In this document: positions 6,666-13,927 of the stretch, one piece after another
Numbering within the stretch: the first letter of the stretch is position 1
How the letters are laid out: each line of letters starts with the position of its first letter
NCBI GenBank assembly: GCA_026706425.1
Contig: JAPOYW010000474.1
Span: 1 to 21,017 of the forward strand
Direction: 5' to 3'
From: Gammaproteobacteria bacterium
GTDB lineage: Bacteria > Pseudomonadota > Gammaproteobacteria > Pseudomonadales > Azotimanducaceae
DNA: 21,017 bases
Notes under the pieces: generated by a model
The model's database searches: none
What the model was told of the DNA's origin: nothing
What the model saw: only the letters and a program-made list of their open reading frames with translations
Made by a program: the position numbers and the translations under genes

Positions 6666-6677
6666 GGGCTTGCTGCG

Positions 6678-6983
6678 TCAGCCGGCCGCCCGCGTACCCG
6701 TCAAGTCGGCGCTCCCGAAAGCGCCGAGTTTCACGCTGCCCTTGATCGAGTCGCCCTCGGCCGTGGCACTGAACTCCAGGGTCATGGGCATGGGGCTGGT
6801 GATGGAGACACTCCAGGTCCCGGTGTTGCCGTCCACCGAGCCGTCCTTGATGTCCACGGTGCCTTGCGCCCCGGACATCGTCCCCGAGAGGCCGTCGCCG
6901 TCCGTCTGCAAGGTGACCGTCGGTTTCTGCTGTCCCATCGGGGTGTTGATAACCGTCTCCCAGGTGCCGTCCAAATCGCTCAT
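6678..6983 (-). CDS. Small beta-rich protein of 101 aa, unknown function
   Basis: The start at 6983 is set by a strong ribosome binding site (GGGAGAAGG) just before ATG AGC GAT. The product reads MSDLDGTWETVINTPMGQQK and continues with short strands alternating with Gly/Asp turns (VTLQTDGDGLSGTMSG, WSVSITSPMPMTLEFSA, SIKGSVKLGAFGSADLTGT). There is no signal peptide and no cysteine. Length and pattern resemble a compact lipocalin-like or up-and-down beta-barrel ligand-binding fold, but I do not recognise a named family and that fold is inferred. It is the first gene of a two-gene operon with the glutathione S-transferase, so it may handle the same hydrophobic compound. A longer open frame reaching upstream lacks this support and is not used. 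Confidence 0.7.
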   Translation of the reverse strand: MSDLDGTWETVINTPMGQQKPTVTLQTDGDGLSGTMSGAQGTVDIKDGSVDGNTGTWSVSITSPMPMTLEFSATAEGDSIKGSVKLGAFGSADLTGTRAAG

Positions 6984-6985
6984 GT

Positions 6986-6994
6986 CCTTCTCCC
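6986..6994 (-). promoter_or_regulatory. Strong ribosome binding site of the 101-aa protein gene
   Basis: On the minus strand GGGAGAAGG lies two bases before the ATG at 6983; its GGGAG core is seven bases away. It separates the true start from the longer in-frame extension. Confidence 0.65.
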
Positions 6995-7137
6995 TAACTC
7001 CGGTGTGCATGGGGTTTGCTGAATGACCAGGCAGTATGACAGAGCACCCGTTGAACCGATACCGCCTGATGCCTCGGTACCCGACGGAATCGACCGACAT
7101 CGGCGTATGATCACGAAGCGAAAGCGAGGAGAGGCAT

Positions 7138-7719
7138 ATGAACCGCCGGAAGCTCGTCCAGTCGGCCGTCACCGTCGGCTTGCTGTCGGGCATGCCCGCC
7201 GCTGGCGCCGAACTGCCCAAGACGCCCCGCGACTACACCGGACCGTTCTACCCGAAGGGACCGCGGAACCGGAAAAGCGACCTCATCGCCGGCGAACCCC
7301 GGGCCGAGGTGCTGCATCTCAGCGGCCGGGTCCTAGCACCGGACGGGAGTCCACTGGCGGGCGTCCTCGTCGATATCTGGCAGGCTGATCCCAACGGCCG
7401 CTACAAGCATCCGCGCGACCGCGGCCAGGACAGCCTCATGGAGGAGTTTCTCTACTGGGGCGAGGCATCCACGGACGCCGAGGCCCGTTTCCGATTCCGC
7501 ACCTACGTGCCCGGCCGATACTCCGCGCGGCCCGCACAGCACATCCACTACAAGGTGTGGCGGAACCGCGAGGAACTGCTCACCAGCCAGATCTACTTCG
7601 ACGAACTCGGCGGTGCCCGCGGGCTCGCCCGGTCGGAAAAGGCTGCCGCCCTGCAGACCGTCAGTCTCGAACGCATCGACGCCAACAGCGTCGCCGCCGC
7701 ACTCGAGATCGTTGTCTGA
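7138..7719 (+). CDS. Exported intradiol ring-cleavage dioxygenase-like protein
   Basis: The 193-aa product begins with a possible Tat signal (NRRKLVQ, then a hydrophobic run and AAGA before ELPK), so the enzyme would act in the periplasm. The core follows the protocatechuate/catechol dioxygenase fold: LSGRVLAPDGSPLAGVLVDI (61-80) and WQADPNGRY (81-89), then TYVPGRYSARPAQHIHYKVW (122-141). The four ferric iron ligands of intradiol enzymes are all found: Tyr89, Tyr128, His135 and His137. Known family members split the aromatic ring of catechols between the two hydroxyls. The N-terminal dimerisation region of catechol dioxygenases is absent, as in the small secreted members, so the substrate may be something other than free catechol. 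A strong site GAGGAGAGG precedes the ATG. A 154-bp gap separates it from the divergent small-protein operon. Confidence 0.85.
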   Translation: MNRRKLVQSAVTVGLLSGMPAAGAELPKTPRDYTGPFYPKGPRNRKSDLIAGEPRAEVLHLSGRVLAPDGSPLAGVLVDIWQADPNGRYKHPRDRGQDSLMEEFLYWGEASTDAEARFRFRTYVPGRYSARPAQHIHYKVWRNREELLTSQIYFDELGGARGLARSEKAAALQTVSLERIDANSVAAALEIVV

Positions 7720-7743
7720 TCAGTTGACAGGATTGGGTCGCCA

Positions 7744-10713
7744 CTACCGCCGATACGCGACCCGTACGTAGCCGATCCGTCCCGGCAGATCGTGGGCGAC
7801 CGTACTCATTCCGATCACCCCGCACGGGAAGCAGAGCGGTGGATCCTCGTCGAAGACGTTGTTGAAACCGAGCGTGGCGGTCCAGCTAGCGTTCAGGAGG
7901 TCCGGCGTGTAGGCGAGGCGCACATCGGTGAACAGGGCTGCGTCGACCTTGCCGCCCCCGCCGAGCGTCAGGGAGTCGGTCCAGCGCAACGCCAGCGAGC
8001 CGTCCCAGCGGTCCTTCAGCCAGTCGACGGCCGCCGTCCAGCGTAGTTCCGGAAAGGCACGCTGGAAGGTCTCGTTCGTGTGCGACCCCGTGCGTTCCAT
8101 GACCGACTCGGTGCCGTCGACGTTTCGCGTGCGTTCCGTGTAGTCGTCGAGCAAGGTCCCGTTGAACGTCACCGAAATCTGTCCGAAGGACCACGCCGGA
8201 GCATCGTAGACGACCTGAACGTCGAAGCCGGCGGCCTCGATGCCCCCGATGTTCTGCAGTTGGTTGTCGATGACGTCGAGAGCCCCGTTCGACGTCCGGG
8301 GCGCCAGGTCGCAAAACGCGGGATCGAGGGTATCGACGCAGGCGGCGAGCACGTCCGCCGGACTACGGCCCTGGACGGCGTCGGCGATCTCCACGCCGTA
8401 GTAGTCGACCGATGCGGACAACCGGGCGATCCAACGGCTGTCGAAGTCCGCGCTCCAGACCACGCCCAATGTGAAACTCTCCGAGGTCTCGGCCGAGAGG
8501 GCCGCGTTTCCCGCGGAAACCGCGGACAGCTGCGGGTTGCTCTGCACGAAATCGACCGGTACGCCGAGACTTGCGCAGTTGGCGACGACACCCGCGGGCT
8601 GCGCCGCGTCCCTTCCACCACCCAGCGAACCGAACCGGCCCAGGACGTCCGAGCACGGATCGAGGAAGGTGAAGTCCTCCCGGGCTGCGCCACCGAAGAG
8701 TTCTCCGATTCCCGGCGCGCGGAACCCGGTCGAGAACGACCCGCGCAGCGCCAGCGAATCCACGGGCTGAAACAGGCTGCTGACCTTGTAGGTCGCTTCG
8801 GCGCCGGAAGTGCTGTAGTCGGATCGCCTGGCCGCGACGTTCAACTCCCAATAGCGATCCAGGTTGTCGACCAGCGGCAGACGGAGTTCGCCGTAGAACT
8901 CCATGACATCGAAGCCGCCCTCGGTCCGTCCCGCGGGAATGCCGGCGGTCTCGCCGCGCTCCGCGATCGGATCGGGGTGGAACCAGCCGGCGTGGTCGCG
9001 GTATTCCACGCCCGTAGCAAAGCCGACCTCCCCGGCGGGGAGGCGGAACAGATCGCCGCTCACGTTGACGGCGAAGTTCGCAAGGGTCTGGCGGCTTTCG
9101 TCGCGCTGCGTGTAGGTCACGAAGTCCAGCATCTCGCGGGTGATCGAGCCGGACCCGTCCGGTCCCTGGCCGCCGAAGAAGTTGAACGGTACGCAGCCTG
9201 GCACCGCCTCGCAGACCGCCGGGTGGCCCATGGCGATCTGCAGCTTCGCCGCGTTGTGGGAATTGCGCTTGGTCTGGAAGCCCTGGTTCTCTCCGTGGCT
9301 GCCGTACGCTTCCCAATACAAGGGCCGACCGCGCCGTTCGAACTCGCCGGCGACGCCGATCGTGGCGAAATAGGTATGGGTGTCCTGGAAGAACAGCCGG
9401 CCGCCGGATTCCAGCGGGCGACGGCCGAAGAACGCCATCGTGCCCGCCGCCACCGAAAGGTCCACCCCGAACGGGTTGTAGGGGTTCTCGGCCGAGATCA
9501 CGAAGTTGTCGTTGATGGGGTTGCCGCACCCGGCGCCCAGGCACAACGGTTCCGGCGCGGCCTTGGTCGCCGAGGACCGGTGCGTGTACGACACCGTGGC
9601 GAACAGTTCCGTCGACCGTCCGATCGCGTGGCGTACGCTCCCGAACAGATTGGTGCGCTCGTTGGGAGTCCGCAGATAGTTGTACGTCGGGCCGTTGTAG
9701 TTGAAGCGGTCGGCGGACGTGAAGACATGGAAGTCCCCGGCGCCCGGGTTCGCCGGATCGAAGACCGGGATGTTGGCGCCGCCGTCGTTCAGGACGCCGT
9801 TGTTCAAGGTCACGCTGGCGCCGCCCGCGAGGTTGGGCCCGAAGATGAACCGCCCCTGGGGCGTGAACGACGAGCAATACGAACCCGGAACGTCGCAACT
9901 CGTCGCATCCGGGTTCGGAAACGCCGACCGCTTGCGGTCCGCGGTCTCGACGCCGAGTTCGTCGCGCCAACTGGCGCTCAGCACGGCATGGGTGTCCCCG
10001 TCGCCGACACCCCATTTGAGGCCGATCGCCGTCGATTCGCCGTCGTTGTCCTTCAGGTGGCCGCCCGTCTGCGCATCGAACTCGAACCCCGCAAAGCCCG
10101 CGTCGGTAATGATGTTGACCACCCCGCCGATCGCGTCGGAGCCGTACACGGCCGAGGCGCCGTCCTGCAGGATTTCGATCCGACCGATCATGTTGTCCGG
10201 CAGGCTGTTCAGGTCGACCGTTCCCGGCACCCCCGATGCCGACGCGCCGGCAACCCAGCGCCGGCCGTCGACCAGGACCAGGGTGCGTTTCGCCCCGAGG
10301 TTGCGCAGCGAAAGCTGCACCGAACCCGCGCCGATCCCGGATCCGTCCTGGGGGAACCCGGAGTTGCCCGGCACGTTGAACTGCGAGTTCGGGGCCGAAC
10401 CGGTTATCGGCAGATTCTGCAAGGCATCGCCGAGGTTCGTGAGGCCCGCGCGCTCGAGCCCGGCCGCGTCGATCTGCAGGATCGCCGTCGGCTCGTTGAC
10501 GGGGTCGCGCATAATGCGCGAGCCGGTCACGACCACCTCCTCGATGACCGTGTATTCCGGGGAAACTCCCTCCGCGGAGTCGGTCCCGCTGGGTTCTCCG
10601 GCGGCGGCGCATGTACACATCAACGCGGCCATCGCGGCGAAAGCGGGAGTGACTGCTTCAAGTTGTGCGGGATTGGAAAGCTGTACTTCTCGCACGCCGG
10701 TTTGCTCGTTCAT
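7744..10713 (-). CDS. TonB-dependent outer-membrane receptor
   Basis: The 989-aa product has the TonB box TVIEEVVVTGSRI (residues 55-67), a plug domain to about residue 205 (RTLVLVDGRRW and GASAVYGSDAIGGVVNIIT are its classic motifs) and a long beta-barrel ending in GRIGYVRVAYRR. Such receptors import iron chelates, vitamins, oligosaccharides or other large molecules using energy from TonB. The plug style, with RNLGAKRTLVLVDGRR, belongs to the large proteobacterial receptors often used for organic substrates; the ligand cannot be told. The signal sequence is unusual: 20 polar residues precede a hydrophobic run containing MCTCAAAG, so the true start may lie further in. The gene starts 8 bp after the MtrB-like gene, making it the third gene of that operon. 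The barrel contains several spaced cysteine pairs, probably loop disulfides. The end is 24 bp from the convergent dioxygenase gene. Confidence 0.93.
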   Translation of the reverse strand: MNEQTGVREVQLSNPAQLEAVTPAFAAMAALMCTCAAAGEPSGTDSAEGVSPEYTVIEEVVVTGSRIMRDPVNEPTAILQIDAAGLERAGLTNLGDALQNLPITGSAPNSQFNVPGNSGFPQDGSGIGAGSVQLSLRNLGAKRTLVLVDGRRWVAGASASGVPGTVDLNSLPDNMIGRIEILQDGASAVYGSDAIGGVVNIITDAGFAGFEFDAQTGGHLKDNDGESTAIGLKWGVGDGDTHAVLSASWRDELGVETADRKRSAFPNPDATSCDVPGSYCSSFTPQGRFIFGPNLAGGASVTLNNGVLNDGGANIPVFDPANPGAGDFHVFTSADRFNYNGPTYNYLRTPNERTNLFGSVRHAIGRSTELFATVSYTHRSSATKAAPEPLCLGAGCGNPINDNFVISAENPYNPFGVDLSVAAGTMAFFGRRPLESGGRLFFQDTHTYFATIGVAGEFERRGRPLYWEAYGSHGENQGFQTKRNSHNAAKLQIAMGHPAVCEAVPGCVPFNFFGGQGPDGSGSITREMLDFVTYTQRDESRQTLANFAVNVSGDLFRLPAGEVGFATGVEYRDHAGWFHPDPIAERGETAGIPAGRTEGGFDVMEFYGELRLPLVDNLDRYWELNVAARRSDYSTSGAEATYKVSSLFQPVDSLALRGSFSTGFRAPGIGELFGGAAREDFTFLDPCSDVLGRFGSLGGGRDAAQPAGVVANCASLGVPVDFVQSNPQLSAVSAGNAALSAETSESFTLGVVWSADFDSRWIARLSASVDYYGVEIADAVQGRSPADVLAACVDTLDPAFCDLAPRTSNGALDVIDNQLQNIGGIEAAGFDVQVVYDAPAWSFGQISVTFNGTLLDDYTERTRNVDGTESVMERTGSHTNETFQRAFPELRWTAAVDWLKDRWDGSLALRWTDSLTLGGGGKVDAALFTDVRLAYTPDLLNASWTATLGFNNVFDEDPPLCFPCGVIGMSTVAHDLPGRIGYVRVAYRR

Positions 10714-10721
10714 CGCTTCAT

Positions 10722-12836
10722 TCAGCGTCCAAGGGATCGCTCGAACGATACACCGACCATGGTGTTGTCGTAGCGTGGCGAGGCGTTGCCGAACGCCAGG
10801 ACGTTGCGGAAGGCATCCAGTCCCTCCACTTGGGCCCAGTCTTCGCCGGCATAGCGTTCATGCCGGAGATGGAACACCAGGGTGCCCCGGTTGCGCAACC
10901 GGTAACGCGCATGGACATCGATCCCGCAAAGATTCGAGACCAAGTCCGGAAACGGCAGCGATTCGCCCGCCGTGTCGGTGGTGTAGCGACCCGCACCCAA
11001 CGACCCGACCACGTCGACCGACAGTTCCAACCTCCCGTCGAGCAGCTCTTCGATATCGAGTCGCACTCCGCCGGTGTCTGCGTCGTCGACCGTGGCGTAT
11101 CGCCATTCCGGCCCTGAATAGCCGATCCTGCCGCGGGTGGCGGAGTTCGATTCCTGGGCGAGGTAGAACGCCGTCACGGCCACGTTCGGCTTCGGCATGA
11201 ACGCGATGTCGGCACCCCGTGTGCAGTCTCGACCACTATGCAGTCCGAGCACGGACTCGGGGTAGGCGTTCAGCCGGCACTCCGAGTTGAACTGGACCGT
11301 CGCACCGGTGCGGAACCGGTAGCCAACCCGCGCCCGCCAAGTCCGTTGGTCGCGCGCGGCCTGGTGGTAGCGGCGGGTCGACGGGTTGTTGCCCGTCGTG
11401 TGCCGGAACGCCGACATGTCCCGATCCGCGTCTTCGACGGACAACTTGCCCCGAAGTCCGTGCCGGTTACGGATGGCGAGTTCGATCCGGTAGCGATTCT
11501 CTTCGTTGCTCGACACTTCGGCCGGCGCCCGACGCAACCGCGTCGAGTCGACGTATGCGCCAAGTCCCACCCGGGGCGCGAAGCGGTACAGGAGCCCCAG
11601 TTGCGTTGTCGAACGTTCCATGTCGTAGGCGCGGCCGGTGACCGGTCCGACCGTGAACAATTCGCCACGTACCGGCGTGAACGTCCGCACAGCGGTTTGG
11701 TTGTCGCGCTCCCGGTGTCGATGCCGGAGCGACAGGCGCAGGCGGTCGGTAGGCCGGGAGACCAGGTTGACCGTTCCCGCGAACGACCTCGCGCGTCCGC
11801 CCAGGCTGTTCGCCGGCAGCGGATCGAGGACGAGCCGGGTGTTTGTCGTGTACGGCTCGAAGACATCGTCCTGACGCGCTTCGGCCCAGGTCAGCGTGCC
11901 GTTGGCGGTGGTTCCGGTGCCGATTGCCATGCTCGACACGATGGTCAGCGAGCGTGCGTTGCTGTCTGGCGACAGCCCCATCCGCCCGCGGGCCACCGGC
12001 GGAACGCGCCAGGGGTTTTGCCACTCCAAGGCGCGATTGCGATTGCGGAACCGCGAGTTGCGCCACTGCGCGGCGACCGTGAAGGAGTCCCGTTCGAAAC
12101 CGGTGCTCGCGCCGACCTCGTCCGTCACGAAGCCCACGGCTCTCGGCAACCCCGTCGATTGGTAGAGAAAGTCCGCGAAGGCCAGATCCGTACCCGTCTC
12201 CGTGTCCCGCGAATAGCTCGCCTGCACCCACCACTCGGGCTTCGGATCGGCCCGTACCTGGACCGTCATGCGGCGGCGCTCGGTGGCTTGGCCGAAGCGA
12301 GGCGCTTGTCCGAGCCCGGTCATGTCCGCCGTGTCGAACCCGGCCACCCAATCGTCGGGCAGCCTGAGCGCCTGTGCGCCCTTGAACGGGGTCACGCCGT
12401 CCGTGGCGACGTTCCGGGCGATCTCCCGCCGGTCGAGACGCAGCCTGGTGCGGTTGCCCTCGACAGCCACGCCGAGGGCCCGTGAATCGAGCCCCAACCG
12501 CCGGGCGGAGATGGTGATCGTACGCCCGTCGTCGTCGCGCCGTAGATAGGAGAGGCTCGAATCCGCCCGGACACCGGCTTCGGTGAGCCCGTTGTCCCGT
12601 CCAAAGCGGGTCTGGGCATCCTTCACCTGGATGGCACCCACCGTCCAAGTCGCCTTGTTCGGGTTCGCCATCTCGAATGGACACAATCGACACCGCCAGC
12701 GTTCGGTGTCGACATGGGCATAGTTGGGCTCGATCGGGCCTTCGGCGCCGGACGCGCCCATCCCGAATGCCGAGACCAGCGGAGCGAGCCCGGCCAACGT
12801 CACACGATTCATCGTCGTCATCGTCGTGGTGGTCAT
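10722..12836 (-). CDS. MtrB/PioB-family outer-membrane barrel (decahaem-associated)
   Basis: The start at 12836 is chosen because its ATG overlaps the stop codon of the decahaem cytochrome gene (ATGA). The product then has 704 aa: an N-terminal run of Met/Thr, a signal peptide (VTLAGLAPLVSAFGMGASGA), the early motif WRCRLCPF (Cys49 and Cys52), and many amphipathic strands to the end at VGVSFERSLGR. The CXXC motif near the mature N-terminus is characteristic of MtrB, the porin that encloses the periplasmic decahaem protein and lets electrons cross the outer membrane. Length and strand pattern match the family. Together with the upstream gene it would form the core of an MtrAB, PioAB or DmsEF type conduit. 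No surface decahaem cytochrome lies beside it. Confidence 0.9.
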   Translation of the reverse strand: MTTTTMTTMNRVTLAGLAPLVSAFGMGASGAEGPIEPNYAHVDTERWRCRLCPFEMANPNKATWTVGAIQVKDAQTRFGRDNGLTEAGVRADSSLSYLRRDDDGRTITISARRLGLDSRALGVAVEGNRTRLRLDRREIARNVATDGVTPFKGAQALRLPDDWVAGFDTADMTGLGQAPRFGQATERRRMTVQVRADPKPEWWVQASYSRDTETGTDLAFADFLYQSTGLPRAVGFVTDEVGASTGFERDSFTVAAQWRNSRFRNRNRALEWQNPWRVPPVARGRMGLSPDSNARSLTIVSSMAIGTGTTANGTLTWAEARQDDVFEPYTTNTRLVLDPLPANSLGGRARSFAGTVNLVSRPTDRLRLSLRHRHRERDNQTAVRTFTPVRGELFTVGPVTGRAYDMERSTTQLGLLYRFAPRVGLGAYVDSTRLRRAPAEVSSNEENRYRIELAIRNRHGLRGKLSVEDADRDMSAFRHTTGNNPSTRRYHQAARDQRTWRARVGYRFRTGATVQFNSECRLNAYPESVLGLHSGRDCTRGADIAFMPKPNVAVTAFYLAQESNSATRGRIGYSGPEWRYATVDDADTGGVRLDIEELLDGRLELSVDVVGSLGAGRYTTDTAGESLPFPDLVSNLCGIDVHARYRLRNRGTLVFHLRHERYAGEDWAQVEGLDAFRNVLAFGNASPRYDNTMVGVSFERSLGR

Positions 12837-13837
12837 CGTCGGAATAGCTGCCCCGACGGATGGTTCGAGCCGTGCACTCTGCCGTGGCAGTTGAGACATG
12901 CCTTGGCGAGCAGGAATTCGGAGGTCGGACGCGGCGGCAACCGGTCAGGGCCGAAAGCGAGACTGCGGTGACCCGGCGACGAGTGGCAGGCCTGGCAGAG
13001 CTGCGGCGGGCGGCGAACGAGGAGCGCGGGCTGGTTCGATCCATGGGGCGAATGGCAGAGCATGCAGTCCTCCACGACCGGCGGGTGTTCCCACAGAAAC
13101 GGCCCGCGGAATTCCGTGTGGCACGTGAGGCAGGTATCGCCGGCCGTCGCCCGGACGTTGAGCTTGTCGTTGTCCGTGCCGTGGGGATCGTGGCAGTCGC
13201 GACAGACGAGCTGGCCGTCGCGCAGCGGATGCGCGGAGCGTTTGAGCGCATCCGCCGCCACGTCCCGGTGGCAACCCCAACAGGTCTCGTTCTGGCCGGA
13301 CATCGTCCGGACCGTGTCGGCTTCGGCGTGGATGACGTGACAGTCCGCACACGCCAGGTCCGCCTGCTCGTGGGCGCTTCCCGCCCAACGCGCCCGTTCG
13401 TAGGTTCGGTGGCATTGCAGGCACAGCCCGTTCTCCAGGGACGTTTCCGCGTTGCCCTGTCGTCCGAAGTTCAGCATCGGTTCGCGTTCGACGCCCGTCG
13501 GCAGGATCTGCCGACCGTGGTCGCCCATAGGCCCGTGGCAGGCCTCGCATTGCAGGCCCGCAGGTGGTTGCCGGACGCCATCCATCGCGAACGGCGAGCC
13601 GTCGACGCCGGGATGGCCGTGCCGGGTCGCGAACACGTCCAGAGTGGGGAACGGTTCTTCCTCGTCGTGGCAGCCGAGACAGCTATCGGCACCTCGGCGG
13701 GAGTAGTCCCCGGTGCGCAGCTTGTCGAGGAGCGTGTCGTGGGCCTGCCCGACGGCAACCGGACCCCCGCCAGCGGCCAGTCCCAACAGGGCGTAGCAGA
13801 GGAACCGAGAAATCGTGCGTCTGCCCGGCGGAGCCAT
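12833..13837 (-). CDS. Decahaem c-type cytochrome, DmsE/MtrA/PioA family
   Basis: The 334-aa product has a signal peptide (RRTISRFLCYALLGLAAGGG, then VAVGQA) and exactly ten CxxCH motifs, at residues 53, 97, 139, 163, 186, 212, 236, 258, 281 and 314. The spacing and interleaved distal histidines (for example HVIHAEADT, HDPHGTDND, HSPHGSNQP) match the MtrA/DmsE/PioA group, periplasmic cytochromes that insert into an MtrB-type barrel and carry electrons between periplasm and cell exterior. The stop codon overlaps the MtrB-like start by four bases. The direction of electron flow (to an external acceptor or from an external donor) cannot be deduced. A TACAAT -10 element lies about 30 bases upstream of the start. 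The gene diverges from the giant secreted protein gene across 90 bp. Confidence 0.95.
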   Translation of the reverse strand: MAPPGRRTISRFLCYALLGLAAGGGPVAVGQAHDTLLDKLRTGDYSRRGADSCLGCHDEEEPFPTLDVFATRHGHPGVDGSPFAMDGVRQPPAGLQCEACHGPMGDHGRQILPTGVEREPMLNFGRQGNAETSLENGLCLQCHRTYERARWAGSAHEQADLACADCHVIHAEADTVRTMSGQNETCWGCHRDVAADALKRSAHPLRDGQLVCRDCHDPHGTDNDKLNVRATAGDTCLTCHTEFRGPFLWEHPPVVEDCMLCHSPHGSNQPALLVRRPPQLCQACHSSPGHRSLAFGPDRLPPRPTSEFLLAKACLNCHGRVHGSNHPSGQLFRR

Positions 13838-13927
13838 CCATCAACGAAGCCGCTACCCGTTGCGGCGGATTGTAGCCAAGCCCCGCCGTGACGACTTGGC
13901 GGGATCGCCTAGCGGCTGCTAGAGTCG
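13838..13927. promoter_or_regulatory. Divergent promoter region with overlapping inverted repeats
   Basis: This 90-bp gap separates the decahaem cytochrome gene (-) from the giant exported protein gene (+). On the minus strand TACAAT (13874-13869) is a good -10 element, but no good -35 is present, suggesting an activator. Two competing inverted repeats are visible: GCCAAG (13875-13880) with CTTGGC (13895-13900), and CCCGCC (13882-13887) with GGCGGG (13898-13903). They lie exactly upstream of that -10 element, where an activator or repressor could control both directions. No clear promoter for the plus strand could be picked. Confidence 0.45.

Noticed and set aside
8363..10618. Open frame of 751 codons on the - strand
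   Set aside because: It is an alternative frame of the TonB receptor gene on the same strand, Arg-rich and without family motifs.
8080..10773. Open frame of 897 codons on the + strand
   Set aside because: It lies wholly antisense to the TonB receptor gene, is rich in Arg, Gly and Val without any domain motif, and arises from GC-rich codon bias.
12812..12899. Longer (12899) or shorter (12812) start for the MtrB-like gene
   Set aside because: The ATG at 12836 overlaps the cytochrome stop codon in the common ATGA arrangement; the longer form would place extra polar residues before the signal peptide, and the shorter one lacks this coupling.
11467..13350. Open frame of 627 codons on the - strand
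   Set aside because: It overlaps the MtrB-like and decahaem genes in another frame and has no haem motifs or barrel pattern.
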